A stretch of 27,995 nucleotides of DNA. Origin: Erythrobacter sp. Its GTDB lineage: Bacteria; Pseudomonadota; Alphaproteobacteria; Sphingomonadales; Sphingomonadaceae. The DNA lies in the NCBI GenBank assembly GCA_002695185.1, contig NZOF01000127.1:1-27995 (forward strand). The letters run 5' to 3'. Of this stretch, positions 1-7,750 are shown piece by piece; the stretch's first letter is position 1; every line of letters begins with the position of its first letter. Under the pieces are notes generated by a model that had not been told where the DNA came from, searched no databases, and saw only the letters and a list, made by a program, of their open reading frames with translations. Both the position numbers and the translations under genes were made by a program.

Positions 1-360
1 CAGGGCGTGCTCAAATTCTGCGAGGATTTCGAGCAGGCCGCTGCCCGCACCGGCCAGTTCGTTCGCGAATTGCAGGAAATGGACCTGCTGATGGACGGCG
101 AAGTGTCGATCCAGACGCCGATCGCCGACCAGCCCTTCGTCTATCGCGGCTTCCGCATGATCAACGAGGAAAAGCTGCGCGAGCTGCGCGGCGATCAGCT
201 GCGCAAGATCAACCAGAGCGGCATGCTGCCGCTGATCTACGCGCATCTCTTCTCGCTGCAGCTGATGCGCGAAATCTTCGAAGCGCAGATCAGCCAGGGC
301 AAGGGCCCGATTAACGCGCCGGCGGCGCCCGCCAACGCCGCGACGCCGGCCGAAGGCTGA
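1..360 (+). CDS. SapC family protein, C-terminal part
   Basis: The reading frame is open from the first base and ends with TGA at 358-360, so the 5' part of the gene lies outside the window. The visible 119 residues contain a hydrophilic helical stretch, the segment LLMDGEVSIQTPI and, near the end, LIYAHLFSLQLMREIF, which I recognise as the conserved C-terminal signature of SapC-family proteins common in sphingomonads and other alphaproteobacteria. The tail is Ala/Pro-rich (NAPAAPANAATPAEG). The family is named after an S-layer-associated protein of Campylobacter; its function in sphingomonads is not established. Family assignment is from memory of the motif. This gene looks like host chromosome rather than part of the accessory element. 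Confidence 0.75.
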   Translation, partial: QGVLKFCEDFEQAAARTGQFVRELQEMDLLMDGEVSIQTPIADQPFVYRGFRMINEEKLRELRGDQLRKINQSGMLPLIYAHLFSLQLMREIFEAQISQGKGPINAPAAPANAATPAEG

Positions 361-363
361 GCC

Positions 364-385
364 GAGCCCGCCGCGCGGCGGGCTC
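364..385. terminator. GC-rich hairpin after the SapC gene
   Basis: A 9-bp perfect stem (GAGCCCGCC at 364-372, GGCGGGCTC at 377-385) with a GCGC loop begins 3 bp after the stop codon. It lacks a following T-run, so it is either a weak terminator or an mRNA 3'-end stabilising hairpin. Confidence 0.45.
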
Positions 386-417
386 CATCTACTGGCGGAC
401 AGGGCATCGCTTCCCCC

Positions 418-446
418 TTGAAAGGCGGATAGCGCTGCCCTATCTA
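418..446 (+). promoter_or_regulatory. Sigma-70-type promoter of a small RNA candidate
   Basis: TTGAAA at 418-423 and TATCTA at 441-446 are separated by exactly 17 bp and lie in the intergenic space after sapC. The predicted start is around 452. No protein-coding gene with a ribosome-binding site follows, but a canonical terminator does at 532-561. Confidence 0.65.
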
Positions 447-451
447 TCAAT

Positions 452-561
452 CATGCGGCGCACCTGCCCCCCTTTCGGGTGTGTCGTATGGGCGCCTCCC
501 CCTTTGGAGGCGTCTCCTCCCTGAACCTTGGCCACCCCATGCTTGCATGGGGTGGTTTTTT
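452..561 (+). ncRNA. Candidate stand-alone small RNA with anti-Shine-Dalgarno loop
   Basis: The segment between the promoter at 418-446 and the terminator at 532-561 would be a transcript of about 110 nt. It contains a small hairpin (CACC at 461-464 with GGTG at 478-481), a second hairpin (CGCCTCC at 493-499 with GGAGGCG at 506-512), an unpaired CTCCTCCCT at 514-522, and the terminator stem. C-rich single-stranded CUCCUCC motifs between hairpins are typical of several alphaproteobacterial trans-acting sRNAs that pair with ribosome-binding sites. I cannot name a family. An overlapping reading frame from 481 is not supported as coding because it runs through the terminator and the tRNA. Confidence 0.55.
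532..561 (+). terminator. Rho-independent terminator of the sRNA candidate
   Basis: Perfect 11-bp stem CCACCCCATGC (532-542) and GCATGGGGTGG (545-555) with a two-base TT gap in the loop, followed by six T residues at 556-561. This is a textbook intrinsic terminator in the + direction. Confidence 0.9.
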
Positions 562-653
562 ATGGAGCGGCGACGGCAAAGCGACCGCTTTCGCTTGACG
601 CTCCTGCGGGGGCTGCTAAAGCGCTCCCCCTGCCGGCCGCCGATGCGACCGAC

Positions 654-728
654 GGCCCCTTCGTCTAGCGGTCAGGACGCGGCCCTCTCACGGCTGAAAC
701 ACGGGTTCGATTCCCGTAGGGGTCACCA
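654..728 (+). tRNA. tRNA-Glu (anticodon CTC)
   Basis: The acceptor stem GGCCCCT (654-660) pairs with AGGGGTC, followed by a discriminator A and an encoded CCA (726-728). The anticodon arm is CGGCC-CTCTCAC-GGCTG, giving anticodon CTC, and the T-arm carries GGTTCGATTCC. The start matches the usual tRNA-Glu sequence GGCCCCTTCGTCTAGCGGT. The 3' end of the tRNA marks the transition to accessory-looking DNA, and tRNA-Glu 3' ends are plausible attachment sites, but no second copy of the 3' end was seen in the window. The following 210 bp (729-941) is comparatively AT-rich and holds no gene that I can support. Confidence 0.96.
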
Positions 729-941
729 ATCTTTTCAATGACTTAGCTCTTGAGGTTGGCCCCAAAATACCATTTTGCCTATTTCTTGTCCTTTTGACCG
801 TCTGGGATTGTGTAGGACGCGCTTGGAAAAATTTTTCTTGATGAACTGCGGCGTAGTGCCTCGCCGCTGGCTCAGTTGACCAGCGTTGTGCAGCGCGAGG
901 CTACACCTGCCTGAGCCCCACTCCGCATTCTTGTCTGGGCT

Positions 942-1181
942 TTAGCGTGATCGCCGTCGCTCGATCGCCTCACGCAAACTTGCAACCATGATCAAAGTCG
1001 AACTTCGATCTTTCACGATCTCCAACTCACCGGATTTGATCAGCTCATAGAGGCGGGACCGGCTTAACCCCGTCATTGTCACCGCTACCGCGATCCTTAC
1101 GCTGATGGGATCAATGAGTGTAGGTGGCTTTGACTTCTCGACAGGAAGTGGCGCGTTAATTCTTGGCAGGCTCTTACGCAC
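942..1181 (-). CDS. AlpA/excisionase-type helix-turn-helix protein
   Basis: A 79-residue protein if it starts at GTG 1181, which has AAGGAG ten bases upstream; the open frame extends to a TTG at 1232 with no ribosome-binding site. The core ISVRIAVAVTMTGLSRSRLYELIKSG followed by LEIVKD and a final helix is the layout of AlpA/excisionase-like winged helix-turn-helix proteins: strand, HTH with the GLSRSRLYELI recognition segment, short wing. Such proteins act as excisionases or regulators in integrated elements. It is the gene nearest the tRNA, which fits a role in element maintenance or excision, but no integrase accompanies it here. The product could equally be an ordinary repressor. Confidence 0.7.
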   Translation of the reverse strand: MRKSLPRINAPLPVEKSKPPTLIDPISVRIAVAVTMTGLSRSRLYELIKSGELEIVKDRSSTLIMVASLREAIERRRSR

Positions 1182-1526
1182 GGCAGAACGTCTCCTTGTT
1201 GGAGTCTGCCAAATGGGATGAAGCCTTCTCAATCTATCGGAACTATGCGGAATTGGAAGTCCAAAGCTGACAGGTATGGGGCGGCGAAATGCGCGCGCGG
1301 CGAGGCCTCACCGTTTACGAGGAACATAAACCTACTGAAAGAGCCGCAGGTCCTGACCCTGACGCCTCACGGTGTCGCCAGCGCGGCACGCCGGCAAGGT
1401 GCCCGGAAAAGGGCTGGTTGAATGAACTCCGAATCGAAAATGTGCACTGCACAGCGTCACATTCGCTTTTCCTGAATACCGTTGCGGCAGGCTCAGATGA
1501 CCGGGGGCGCCGATCATTTTGTTCGC
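1182..1526. other. Non-coding or decayed stretch
   Basis: No open frame here has a ribosome-binding site or recognisable product. Overlapping frames on both strands translate to low-complexity Arg/Pro-rich sequence. It separates the AlpA-like gene from the mobilisation operon and may be remnant DNA. A small palindrome GTGCACTGCAC lies at about 1442-1452. Confidence 0.5.
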
Positions 1527-2066
1527 TCAACGAACTCTTCCTCCAATGCCCCCCGCGCCGAAAGATGAGAAAATCGTTACACCGAACCGGCGCTTCAAAT
1601 GTTCCGCTACGCTGCGGGCATATCGCCTCTGCCGATCAGACCTCGGACTGTGATAGACGCCCACCGCCTTCCAATAGCTGCCCGTCGATGCCAGAGCAGC
1701 GACGAAAATCCAACGGGCTGCGTGGGCATTGAAGCATGGATCGTAACGCAGCCAATGGCGAACTTCCTCCGGTGAACGATCAAGCGTTGCTGCGATTTTT
1801 GGCACCCACCAGCTATTGATCTGGAGAGGTCCGAGGTCGTGGCTCCCATTGCGGTTCGGAACCGCTGCGCCGATCCAACCGCCTTCCTGATCGCGCAGCC
1901 CCCACAGGGTCACTTCGAGCCATTTCTGTCCGCCCGCTGCTTGCCTGATGCAATGGGCGACCCTCCGTTCATCGGCTGCATTATGACCCGACGGTGCTGC
2001 AAGACAATCCGATTGCCAGATGATCAGTATCATCAGGGCGGCTGTCCGCTTACCGATCGTGATCAT
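1527..2066 (-). CDS. VirB1-like lytic transglycosylase
   Basis: A 179-residue protein from ATG 2066; longer upstream extensions of this frame would only reread the relaxase gene. Residues 1-24 form a signal peptide (basic start, hydrophobic ALMILIIW, LAA before the mature end), so the product is periplasmic. The SLT/lysozyme-like fold is shown by RDQEGGWIG with the presumed catalytic Glu61 and NGSHDLGPLQINSWW at about 73-87. Such enzymes open peptidoglycan locally for the conjugation channel. The start overlaps the end of the relaxase gene by 17 bp, indicating coupled translation in the same operon. It is the only cell-envelope transfer protein visible, and channel genes must be elsewhere if the element is self-transmissible. 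Confidence 0.85.
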   Translation of the reverse strand: MITIGKRTAALMILIIWQSDCLAAPSGHNAADERRVAHCIRQAAGGQKWLEVTLWGLRDQEGGWIGAAVPNRNGSHDLGPLQINSWWVPKIAATLDRSPEEVRHWLRYDPCFNAHAARWIFVAALASTGSYWKAVGVYHSPRSDRQRRYARSVAEHLKRRFGVTIFSSFGAGGIGGRVR

Positions 2067-4983
2067 GCGATCGCTCCCCAATGTTCCGCTCTGTGGCAAG
2101 GTCCTCCGCCTTGGGCGCATGGGCTTGCCGATTCTCGGCCAGCGTCTGCAAATGACGGTCGAGCGTCTCGAACAGTGAGCGGGCATTGCCTGCAAGACGT
2201 CCGACAATTCCGCGGTCCGGCTCTCGCTGATCAAGTTTGCGCGCGAGCGCCCTTCCCTCTGCCTTCCGCCGCTCCTCAACCTGTTCGAGCTTCATTCCCT
2301 TCAACCGCGCCTCGTTCCGTGCGGCAAAGCGCCTGTTGTGATCGCGCTCCAGACGGCCCAAACCTTCGAGCGCCGATGTCTTCTCGCCCGACCTCTCTTC
2401 GAGTTTCGCGATGAGCTTCTTAGGGTCTTCTGTCCAGAGTTTGACGCCGTAACGGGCTCGCGTGATGGCGGTGTAGAAGTTTTGTCCATTGACAAGCGGG
2501 GACGCCACAGGGGCCAGCACATAGACGCGGTCATAGGTCTTTGACTGAGCGGAATAGACGGTCTCGGCATAGCCATGGTCCCAAGTGGAGTGGCGTCCAA
2601 GGTCAATCTGCTGGACCCGATCCCCGCGGTCCCAGCGAACCGTCGCCACCATGCCATCGAGCCGCTCCACCGTTCCGCGTTCGGCGTTTTTGAGACCAAG
2701 CTCCTTGGTCGCGAGCCGCCACTGGATGCGATCACCAGCGGCGAGGTTGCGATGCTCGGAGAGGAATATATTCACGTGCGCCGCCTTGCTGGTTCGCGGA
2801 TTCCAATTGTGGATGCGCCCCTGCTCATCCGCCAGTCGCACAAGCTGCCGGCCCTTCGCATCGCGCACCACGGAAACCACCCGATACTCGCCATCGCGCG
2901 CCAGGCCAGCGCCGACCTGATCGCGGTTGAATTTCAGAACCTGGCCGCCGGAATAGAAGCGGGCCATCTGCTTCTCTTGGTCGCTGAGCCCGGCGGGGGT
3001 TAGGACCGCGAGCCGGGTGTCCTCGGCCGCAACGACGCCTTCCCGCTGCAATGTCTCGCGGATCTGACTGTTGACGATGAGGCGCGTCGCATTCTCCAGA
3101 ACGAGGATATTCGTGGTTGCTCGGCTTTCAGGCTTGAGGCGCGTCCATTCCCTCACCAGCCCCTTGGCCAGTTCCTCCGCGTCTCCGCCGCTGACCACCT
3201 TATCGAGATGGTCCAGCGAACCGGCATAATCACCGGCGCGAGCCTGGGTGACAGCAAGCTTCATCGCCCTGGTTTCCTGCCGCCGTGATTCAACCAGCTC
3301 GGCGGTCGCGAGCCCAAGCTTCTGCATCAGCCAGAATGCCTTTCCCTGTTCGATCGCGCCGGTCTGCCGGTTGTCACCAAGCAGGATAAGTCTCGCACCG
3401 GTCGCACGGCTGATCTCCAGCACCCGCAGCGCCTGGCGGTTTCCGAGCTGGCCCGCCTCATCGAGGACCAGGACATCGTTGCTGCTCAGGCCATGCCCGC
3501 CACTCGCCAACAGGCTGGCGACGGTGCGAGATGCAATCCCCGCGCGATCACCCAGTTCAGCGGCGGCAGATGATGTCGGCGCAAGCGCCGTCAGTACCAT
3601 CCCCGGATGCGCGGCGTTCTTGAGTGAGCGAACCAGCATGGATTTCCCGGCCCCGGCCACGCCATGCACGGCCGTTATCCGGTCTCCTGACAATGCCATG
3701 TGCACGAGAGCCTGCTCCTGCGCCGGGGATAGACCAGCGCTTTCCAGAACGGGCAGCAGCCGGTCTGCGCTGGCTACCTGTCTGCCGTCTCCGAGGGAGA
3801 GCGCGAGATGCTGGGTCAGCGCCTGTTCCAGCCTTACCGTCCTGCGGCTGGTTCGCCCACGCGTGAGGATTGCGTCGCCGGTCTGCCCCCGAGTAGCGAG
3901 CAGTTTGCAGCGGCTCTCATGGTCAATCAGGAGCGGTCTCAGGTCTTCGAACCGAACCTCTCCCACATGGGAGGCAAGGCCTACGGCAATGACGCGACCA
4001 AGTGGATTGACCGCCTCGCGCCCTTCCGATTGCCTGATCCCAAACAGGGCCGCCCGCGCTGCGTCGGCGGGCTCAACCGGGACGGGGCGCTCACCAGCCT
4101 CCATGGCCTGGGCGAGGACAGCTGCAAGTTTGGGCTCATAAGGGATGAGCCGCGCATCCCAGCGATCATGCAGCTCGTTCAGCCCGACTTTCACCTTTGC
4201 GCCACGCGTCTGATAGAAGCTCTGCCTACGCGCCGCCTGCCCGGAAAGGCCATGCTCAGCGGCATGAGCGTTGATCTGCTCGGCACGCTGCGACATCTCT
4301 TTGATCAATGCCTTTGGGACGCCCCTGATTTCGAACAATCCTTGGCGCGGATCGAAGTCGATCTCAAATCCATATCCCCGCAAATGGTGGGCAAGGGCGT
4401 TACGGTAGATTTGGCCGCTGGCCATCTGCTCGGCATACATGGCCCGCGTTTCGAGACTGGCCATCGGATTGCCCGGATCGCGGTTCGTCATGTTGAGGAT
4501 CACGATATGGGTATGCAGATGGGGGTCGAGTTCGCGGCTGGCATGCTCAGTAAAGCGTGCCCACAGGAGCCGCCCCGTCGTCTCATGAACGATTTTCCCT
4601 TCTTCCCGGCGGCGCAGCTGGGCATGTTCTTCAAGATAGGAAAGCGCTGCGTCGACAGCCTTCTCATGCGCCGCGACCATCCTCTCATCGCGAAGGGCAA
4701 GCGCCATGATCGATACGGATTTGGGGGCGCTGATCGCAAAATCCCATCCGGGATGGTGGTCGATCCCGTCTGCACGCCGACGCCCTAACTGCTGGTCCTC
4801 GACAGCGCCGCTGAGCAGCGCATTAAGCTGCGCGGAATCCACCTCTCCGTGCAAACCAAGCTCGCCAGCGAGCGCTCCGCCCCAGGAAGATGTCTCCGCA
4901 TCTCCCTTCGTGTAATAGTCCCCGACGGTGTAATAGCGGGCGATGTTGCCCGGGGAGCCCTTGAGGCGGCGCGGATGCATCAT
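2050..4983 (-). CDS. MobF-type conjugative relaxase/helicase (TraA/TrwC-like)
   Basis: A 977-residue protein with an N-terminal TrwC relaxase domain and C-terminal RecD-like helicase. Candidate catalytic tyrosines are Tyr17/18 and Tyr23/24. The metal-binding HUH motif is DPHLHTHIV at 153-160 (His155, 157, 159), and DFAISAPKSVS at 81-91 is the usual motif between them. Walker A is GVAGAGKS at 441-448 and Walker B VLVLDEAG at 504-511. The enzyme nicks oriT, stays on the 5' end of the transferred strand and unwinds the duplex. Two ATGs (4983 and 4980) overlap the stop of the coupling-protein gene (ATGATGA arrangement), so translation is coupled. The last third (about 780-977) is charged and helical. 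It shows no truncation. Confidence 0.95.
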   Translation of the reverse strand: MMHPRRLKGSPGNIARYYTVGDYYTKGDAETSSWGGALAGELGLHGEVDSAQLNALLSGAVEDQQLGRRRADGIDHHPGWDFAISAPKSVSIMALALRDERMVAAHEKAVDAALSYLEEHAQLRRREEGKIVHETTGRLLWARFTEHASRELDPHLHTHIVILNMTNRDPGNPMASLETRAMYAEQMASGQIYRNALAHHLRGYGFEIDFDPRQGLFEIRGVPKALIKEMSQRAEQINAHAAEHGLSGQAARRQSFYQTRGAKVKVGLNELHDRWDARLIPYEPKLAAVLAQAMEAGERPVPVEPADAARAALFGIRQSEGREAVNPLGRVIAVGLASHVGEVRFEDLRPLLIDHESRCKLLATRGQTGDAILTRGRTSRRTVRLEQALTQHLALSLGDGRQVASADRLLPVLESAGLSPAQEQALVHMALSGDRITAVHGVAGAGKSMLVRSLKNAAHPGMVLTALAPTSSAAAELGDRAGIASRTVASLLASGGHGLSSNDVLVLDEAGQLGNRQALRVLEISRATGARLILLGDNRQTGAIEQGKAFWLMQKLGLATAELVESRRQETRAMKLAVTQARAGDYAGSLDHLDKVVSGGDAEELAKGLVREWTRLKPESRATTNILVLENATRLIVNSQIRETLQREGVVAAEDTRLAVLTPAGLSDQEKQMARFYSGGQVLKFNRDQVGAGLARDGEYRVVSVVRDAKGRQLVRLADEQGRIHNWNPRTSKAAHVNIFLSEHRNLAAGDRIQWRLATKELGLKNAERGTVERLDGMVATVRWDRGDRVQQIDLGRHSTWDHGYAETVYSAQSKTYDRVYVLAPVASPLVNGQNFYTAITRARYGVKLWTEDPKKLIAKLEERSGEKTSALEGLGRLERDHNRRFAARNEARLKGMKLEQVEERRKAEGRALARKLDQREPDRGIVGRLAGNARSLFETLDRHLQTLAENRQAHAPKAEDLATERNIGERSHDHDR

Positions 4984-6983
4984 GCCGGCCTCGCATCGTC
5001 ACGCTCACCGTTGGAACGGCTATGCTTGTGGAGGTTGAAACCACTCCTTGGCCCAAGGAGTTTGGGCGGTTCGGCGTTCGAGCTGTCCCCATCCTGCTTC
5101 GGAATTTGGTTGCCCTTATGCGCAGGCGGTTCACCCGCAGTTGCTTCTTCGGGTGAGCTGCCGTCCAAGGGCAGCTGCGGCGCGGGCGGCGCTTCCTTCC
5201 CGGCGCGACGGCGCTTTTTCTGCGACACCTTTTCGGGGTGGGGTAGAGCGTTGCCCTCCTCGAACCTCCTCGCAGGTTCCGTTCGCTCGACGAACGCCGG
5301 CTCAATCGTTGGCAGCCCATTGTACCGATCCCGGAAATGGACGACGGGCAGATTTCTTCCGAACCGGAGAAATCCCGACAGGTTGGGGAGGTTCGTGACC
5401 TCGGTATGCATGACCAGCGGGCGGGTGACTTGCATACGGGAGAGATTGACGCCGTCCCGCATGTCGTTGACCCCATAGGACATGCCCTCATTGGCCTCGA
5501 CCTGTTCGACCTGCCCCAAATTCTCGGACACATGCTTGGCCGTGGGGGTATCGTTCGCTCGTAGCGCCACCCAGGTGGAACAGTATCCGGTGATCGCGGC
5601 CGCATCCTGGATGCCATAGGTTGCCTCCAGCTGCGGATAAGACTGGAACCCCAATATGCCGCATCCGCCATATTTGCGGGCGCGCGCCAGGAAGTCGCTC
5701 AGCGAGGGCAGGCGCTGAAGCGTAGGCAGCTCATCGATGACGCAATAGAGGCGGCGCTTCTGGTCGGGCGGAAGGCTCATGATCGCGCTGATCGCGATGT
5801 CGAGCCAGACGGTGACGAGCGGCCGCAGAGAAGGAAGCTGGTCGGCTTTCACCGTGATGAAAAGCCAGCTGTCATCCTCTTCATTCGCCACCCAGTCGCG
5901 CACCGAGAAGCCGTCCAGTGTGTCGTCAAGATAGGAGAAGCTGCGCATGACAGAGGCCAGTTCGGCGCGAATGCCCGCGGACGTACGGTCTCCCTCCAGC
6001 GAAATAAAGGCGGCGGCGTCCGTCCCTTCCGCAAAGGCCGCCAGCGTCTTCAGAGGGCTCCGCAGTAGCGTGTCGAGCAAGACCGAAATGAGCATCTGCT
6101 TGTTCTTCGCAAGCTTGCGGAAGACGGCGACCAGCGTTCCCCTCGCCGCCTTCGCCCAAAAGGGATCGCCGCCCTTATCTGGTATCGTGGACTCCGCGAT
6201 CTGATCATAATGATAGTCGCGCGGCACATCGACCCAAGGGGACCAGCTGTCGGCTCGAGCGTCGAGCGGGTTGAGCAATATGTCATGCCCGGGCCGGTAG
6301 AATTTTTCGACGAAGGTGCCGGCCGTATCGAACACGATCGCCCGGCGGCCCTTCCCACGCATTCCCGCCAGCATCTTGACGATGATGTTGGTCTTGCCCG
6401 TCCCCGGCGCACCGCAGATTAATATATGCTCAGGCTCAAACTCTTCAGGAACCGGCACACCGCCGATAGCGAAGCTTCCCCGCTTCGACCGCCACAACAG
6501 CCGGCGCAACTGCCGCGCCGTCCCGAACCGGGCGCCGCGGATGAACTGATTGGAGCCGAGCCCCTTCCCCGTTCGCGTGAAATAGAACCAGGCCCACAGA
6601 AGCATCAGCGCCGCGAAGGCACCTGACAGCTCCGCACCATAGATCAGATGCTGCTCCATCGCCTGCATGGTCTTCTTCGCGATAGGAGAGGCCAGCAGCG
6701 CGTCCGAATTCGTCCAATATTGGCGACCAGCCGGGGTCCTGAACAGGATCGGCGCCCCACCCGGTACGTCGCTTTTCAGCGTAGCTTCGGCGATCTTCAT
6801 CGCGACGAAGCGCTGATAGTCGCTGGATTTTTCGAGCACATACCAGATGATGCCGCCGACCCAGATCGCGAGTCCTGCGAGCAAGGTCTGGAAGAAGACC
6901 TGGGTGGTCATTCTTACATTGTGGACGATGGCCTGACCACCCCGGGTCCAGGAGCCCAGCGTGTCGTTGCGGAAGATGCTCAT
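4980..6983 (-). CDS. Type IV secretion coupling protein (TraD/TrwB-like ATPase)
   Basis: A 667-residue inner-membrane ATPase that links the relaxosome to the secretion channel. Two transmembrane segments lie at about 28-50 and 115-136, enclosing a short periplasmic loop. Walker A is GAPGTGKT at 191-198 and Walker B LYCVIDEL at 412-419, followed by the usual FLARARKYG and FQSYPQLEATYG motifs (431-456). Residues about 585-667 form a Pro/charge-rich disordered tail, probably for substrate docking. The ATG overlaps the stop of the upstream ribbon-helix-helix gene (ATGA), and its own stop overlaps the relaxase start, so three genes are translationally chained. Confidence 0.95.
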   Translation of the reverse strand: MSIFRNDTLGSWTRGGQAIVHNVRMTTQVFFQTLLAGLAIWVGGIIWYVLEKSSDYQRFVAMKIAEATLKSDVPGGAPILFRTPAGRQYWTNSDALLASPIAKKTMQAMEQHLIYGAELSGAFAALMLLWAWFYFTRTGKGLGSNQFIRGARFGTARQLRRLLWRSKRGSFAIGGVPVPEEFEPEHILICGAPGTGKTNIIVKMLAGMRGKGRRAIVFDTAGTFVEKFYRPGHDILLNPLDARADSWSPWVDVPRDYHYDQIAESTIPDKGGDPFWAKAARGTLVAVFRKLAKNKQMLISVLLDTLLRSPLKTLAAFAEGTDAAAFISLEGDRTSAGIRAELASVMRSFSYLDDTLDGFSVRDWVANEEDDSWLFITVKADQLPSLRPLVTVWLDIAISAIMSLPPDQKRRLYCVIDELPTLQRLPSLSDFLARARKYGGCGILGFQSYPQLEATYGIQDAAAITGYCSTWVALRANDTPTAKHVSENLGQVEQVEANEGMSYGVNDMRDGVNLSRMQVTRPLVMHTEVTNLPNLSGFLRFGRNLPVVHFRDRYNGLPTIEPAFVERTEPARRFEEGNALPHPEKVSQKKRRRAGKEAPPAPQLPLDGSSPEEATAGEPPAHKGNQIPKQDGDSSNAEPPKLLGPRSGFNLHKHSRSNGERDDARPA

Positions 6984-7282
6984 AGCGCACCATCCTCGGG
7001 CGCGAGCAGGCCCCTTTCGAGGAGCAGAGCGCGAGCATCGTCCATGCCCTTCTGGAGGATATCAGGGCGCCGCGTTCCGACCGAGGCGGCCAAAATGGCG
7101 AACACCTGAATGAGGGTCGCCTGTACCTCGTCGAAGCGACCATGATAGCCGCCGGCATCAATCCCTTCGAAGCGATCAAGGATGTCGCGGACATATTCGG
7201 GGAGGCTGAGCCGCGCCGATCGGGCGCCGGAGACAAGGCGCTCGTGGAGAGCGTCCTTCAATCTGATATTGATCCTGGGCAA
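6980..7282 (-). CDS. Ribbon-helix-helix relaxosome/autoregulatory protein
   Basis: A 100-residue protein starting at TTG 7282, chosen because AGGAG lies eight bases upstream. The N-terminus PRINIRLKDALHERLVSGARSARLSLPEYVRDIL is a classic ribbon-helix-helix DNA-binding domain (strand, then two helices). The remaining half is helical. As first gene of the relaxase operon it is likely a TraY/MobC-like accessory protein that binds oriT and/or represses its own promoter. A promoter with a dyad in its spacer lies 49 bp upstream and fits autoregulation. Function is inferred from fold and context. Confidence 0.8.
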   Translation of the reverse strand: MPRINIRLKDALHERLVSGARSARLSLPEYVRDILDRFEGIDAGGYHGRFDEVQATLIQVFAILAASVGTRRPDILQKGMDDARALLLERGLLAPEDGAL

Positions 7283-7330
7283 GCGCCGAACTCCTGTTCG
7301 TTGCCTGTCCAGATGGGGTGAAGCCCGATC

Positions 7331-7359
7331 TTTATACGCCGATTTACCGGCGATCTCAA
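7331..7359 (-). promoter_or_regulatory. Promoter of the mobilisation operon with spacer operator
   Basis: On the minus strand TTGAGA (7359-7354) and TATAAA (7336-7331) are exactly 17 bp apart, a near-consensus sigma-70 promoter, placing the start near 7324, about 40 bp upstream of the TTG start. The spacer holds a dyad, CGCCG (7337-7341) and CGGCG (7348-7352). An operator there would block polymerase, which suits repression by the ribbon-helix-helix protein. Confidence 0.7.
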
Positions 7360-7379
7360 CGCCTTACACGACGAGCAGA

Positions 7380-7494
7380 TGGCACCGGCATGGTGCCAAA
7401 GCTTATCAGGCACTTAGCCCTGAATTGCCTTCATATGGTGACCATTTGGTGCCAGCTACCGATGAAGAAAGCGACATCGGCACCGGCTGGCACC
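7380..7494. repeat. Cluster of four TGGCACC heptamers; oriT or operator candidate
   Basis: The heptamer TGGCACC, or its complement GGTGCCA, occurs at 7380-7386 (+), 7392-7398 (-), 7448-7454 (-) and 7488-7494 (+). The first two form a perfect inverted repeat with a 5-bp gap. The last two extend to an 8-bp inverted repeat (GGTGCCAG/CTGGCACC) 31 bp apart. GGCACCGGC is also directly repeated (7381, 7479). The cluster lies upstream of the mobilisation promoter, where oriT and relaxosome-protein sites are expected. The rest of 7283-7716 shows no gene. Confidence 0.5.
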
Positions 7495-7716
7495 TTGCCG
7501 AAACCCGCAGAAAACCTCGCGATTCGCGCCCGCAGCACCCGTGCGTACGGTGCATTACAAAACGCCCTGTGCATGCGTCCGCCCTTCCGCAGCGCGCTTG
7601 CCCGCTGCGCCAGCCTAGTGCCGGAAGGCGCGGGCCCACGGGGACGGTTCGCGGCGCCCCTTCTCGCCAACTCGGCCACCGGGGTTTGATGCCCCGATGG
7701 GCGAGGCCCAATCAAC

Positions 7717-7744
7717 AAAAATAGGAGGGCCCCATGGACCCTCC
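7717..7744 (-). terminator. Intrinsic terminator of the 71-residue protein gene
   Basis: On the minus strand GGAGGG (7744-7739) pairs with CCCTCC (7729-7724), with a CCATGG-containing loop, followed by TATTTTT (7723-7717). It starts 6 bp after the stop codon of the gene ending at 7751, and separates the leading-region genes from the mobilisation operon. Confidence 0.75.
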
Positions 7745-7750
7745 CCCGTT

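Noticed and set aside
481..741. An 86-codon open frame on the + strand
   Set aside because: It overlaps the sRNA terminator and runs through tRNA-Glu; its product has no ribosome-binding site and is low-complexity.
1839..2414. A 191-codon + strand frame opposite the transglycosylase
   Set aside because: It overlaps two well-supported minus-strand genes and shows no domain or start signal.
3248..4788. Long open frames on the + strand opposite the relaxase gene (297 and 326 codons)
   Set aside because: They are antisense to clear MobF motifs; length results from GC-rich codon bias, and their products are Ser/Arg/Pro-rich without family motifs.
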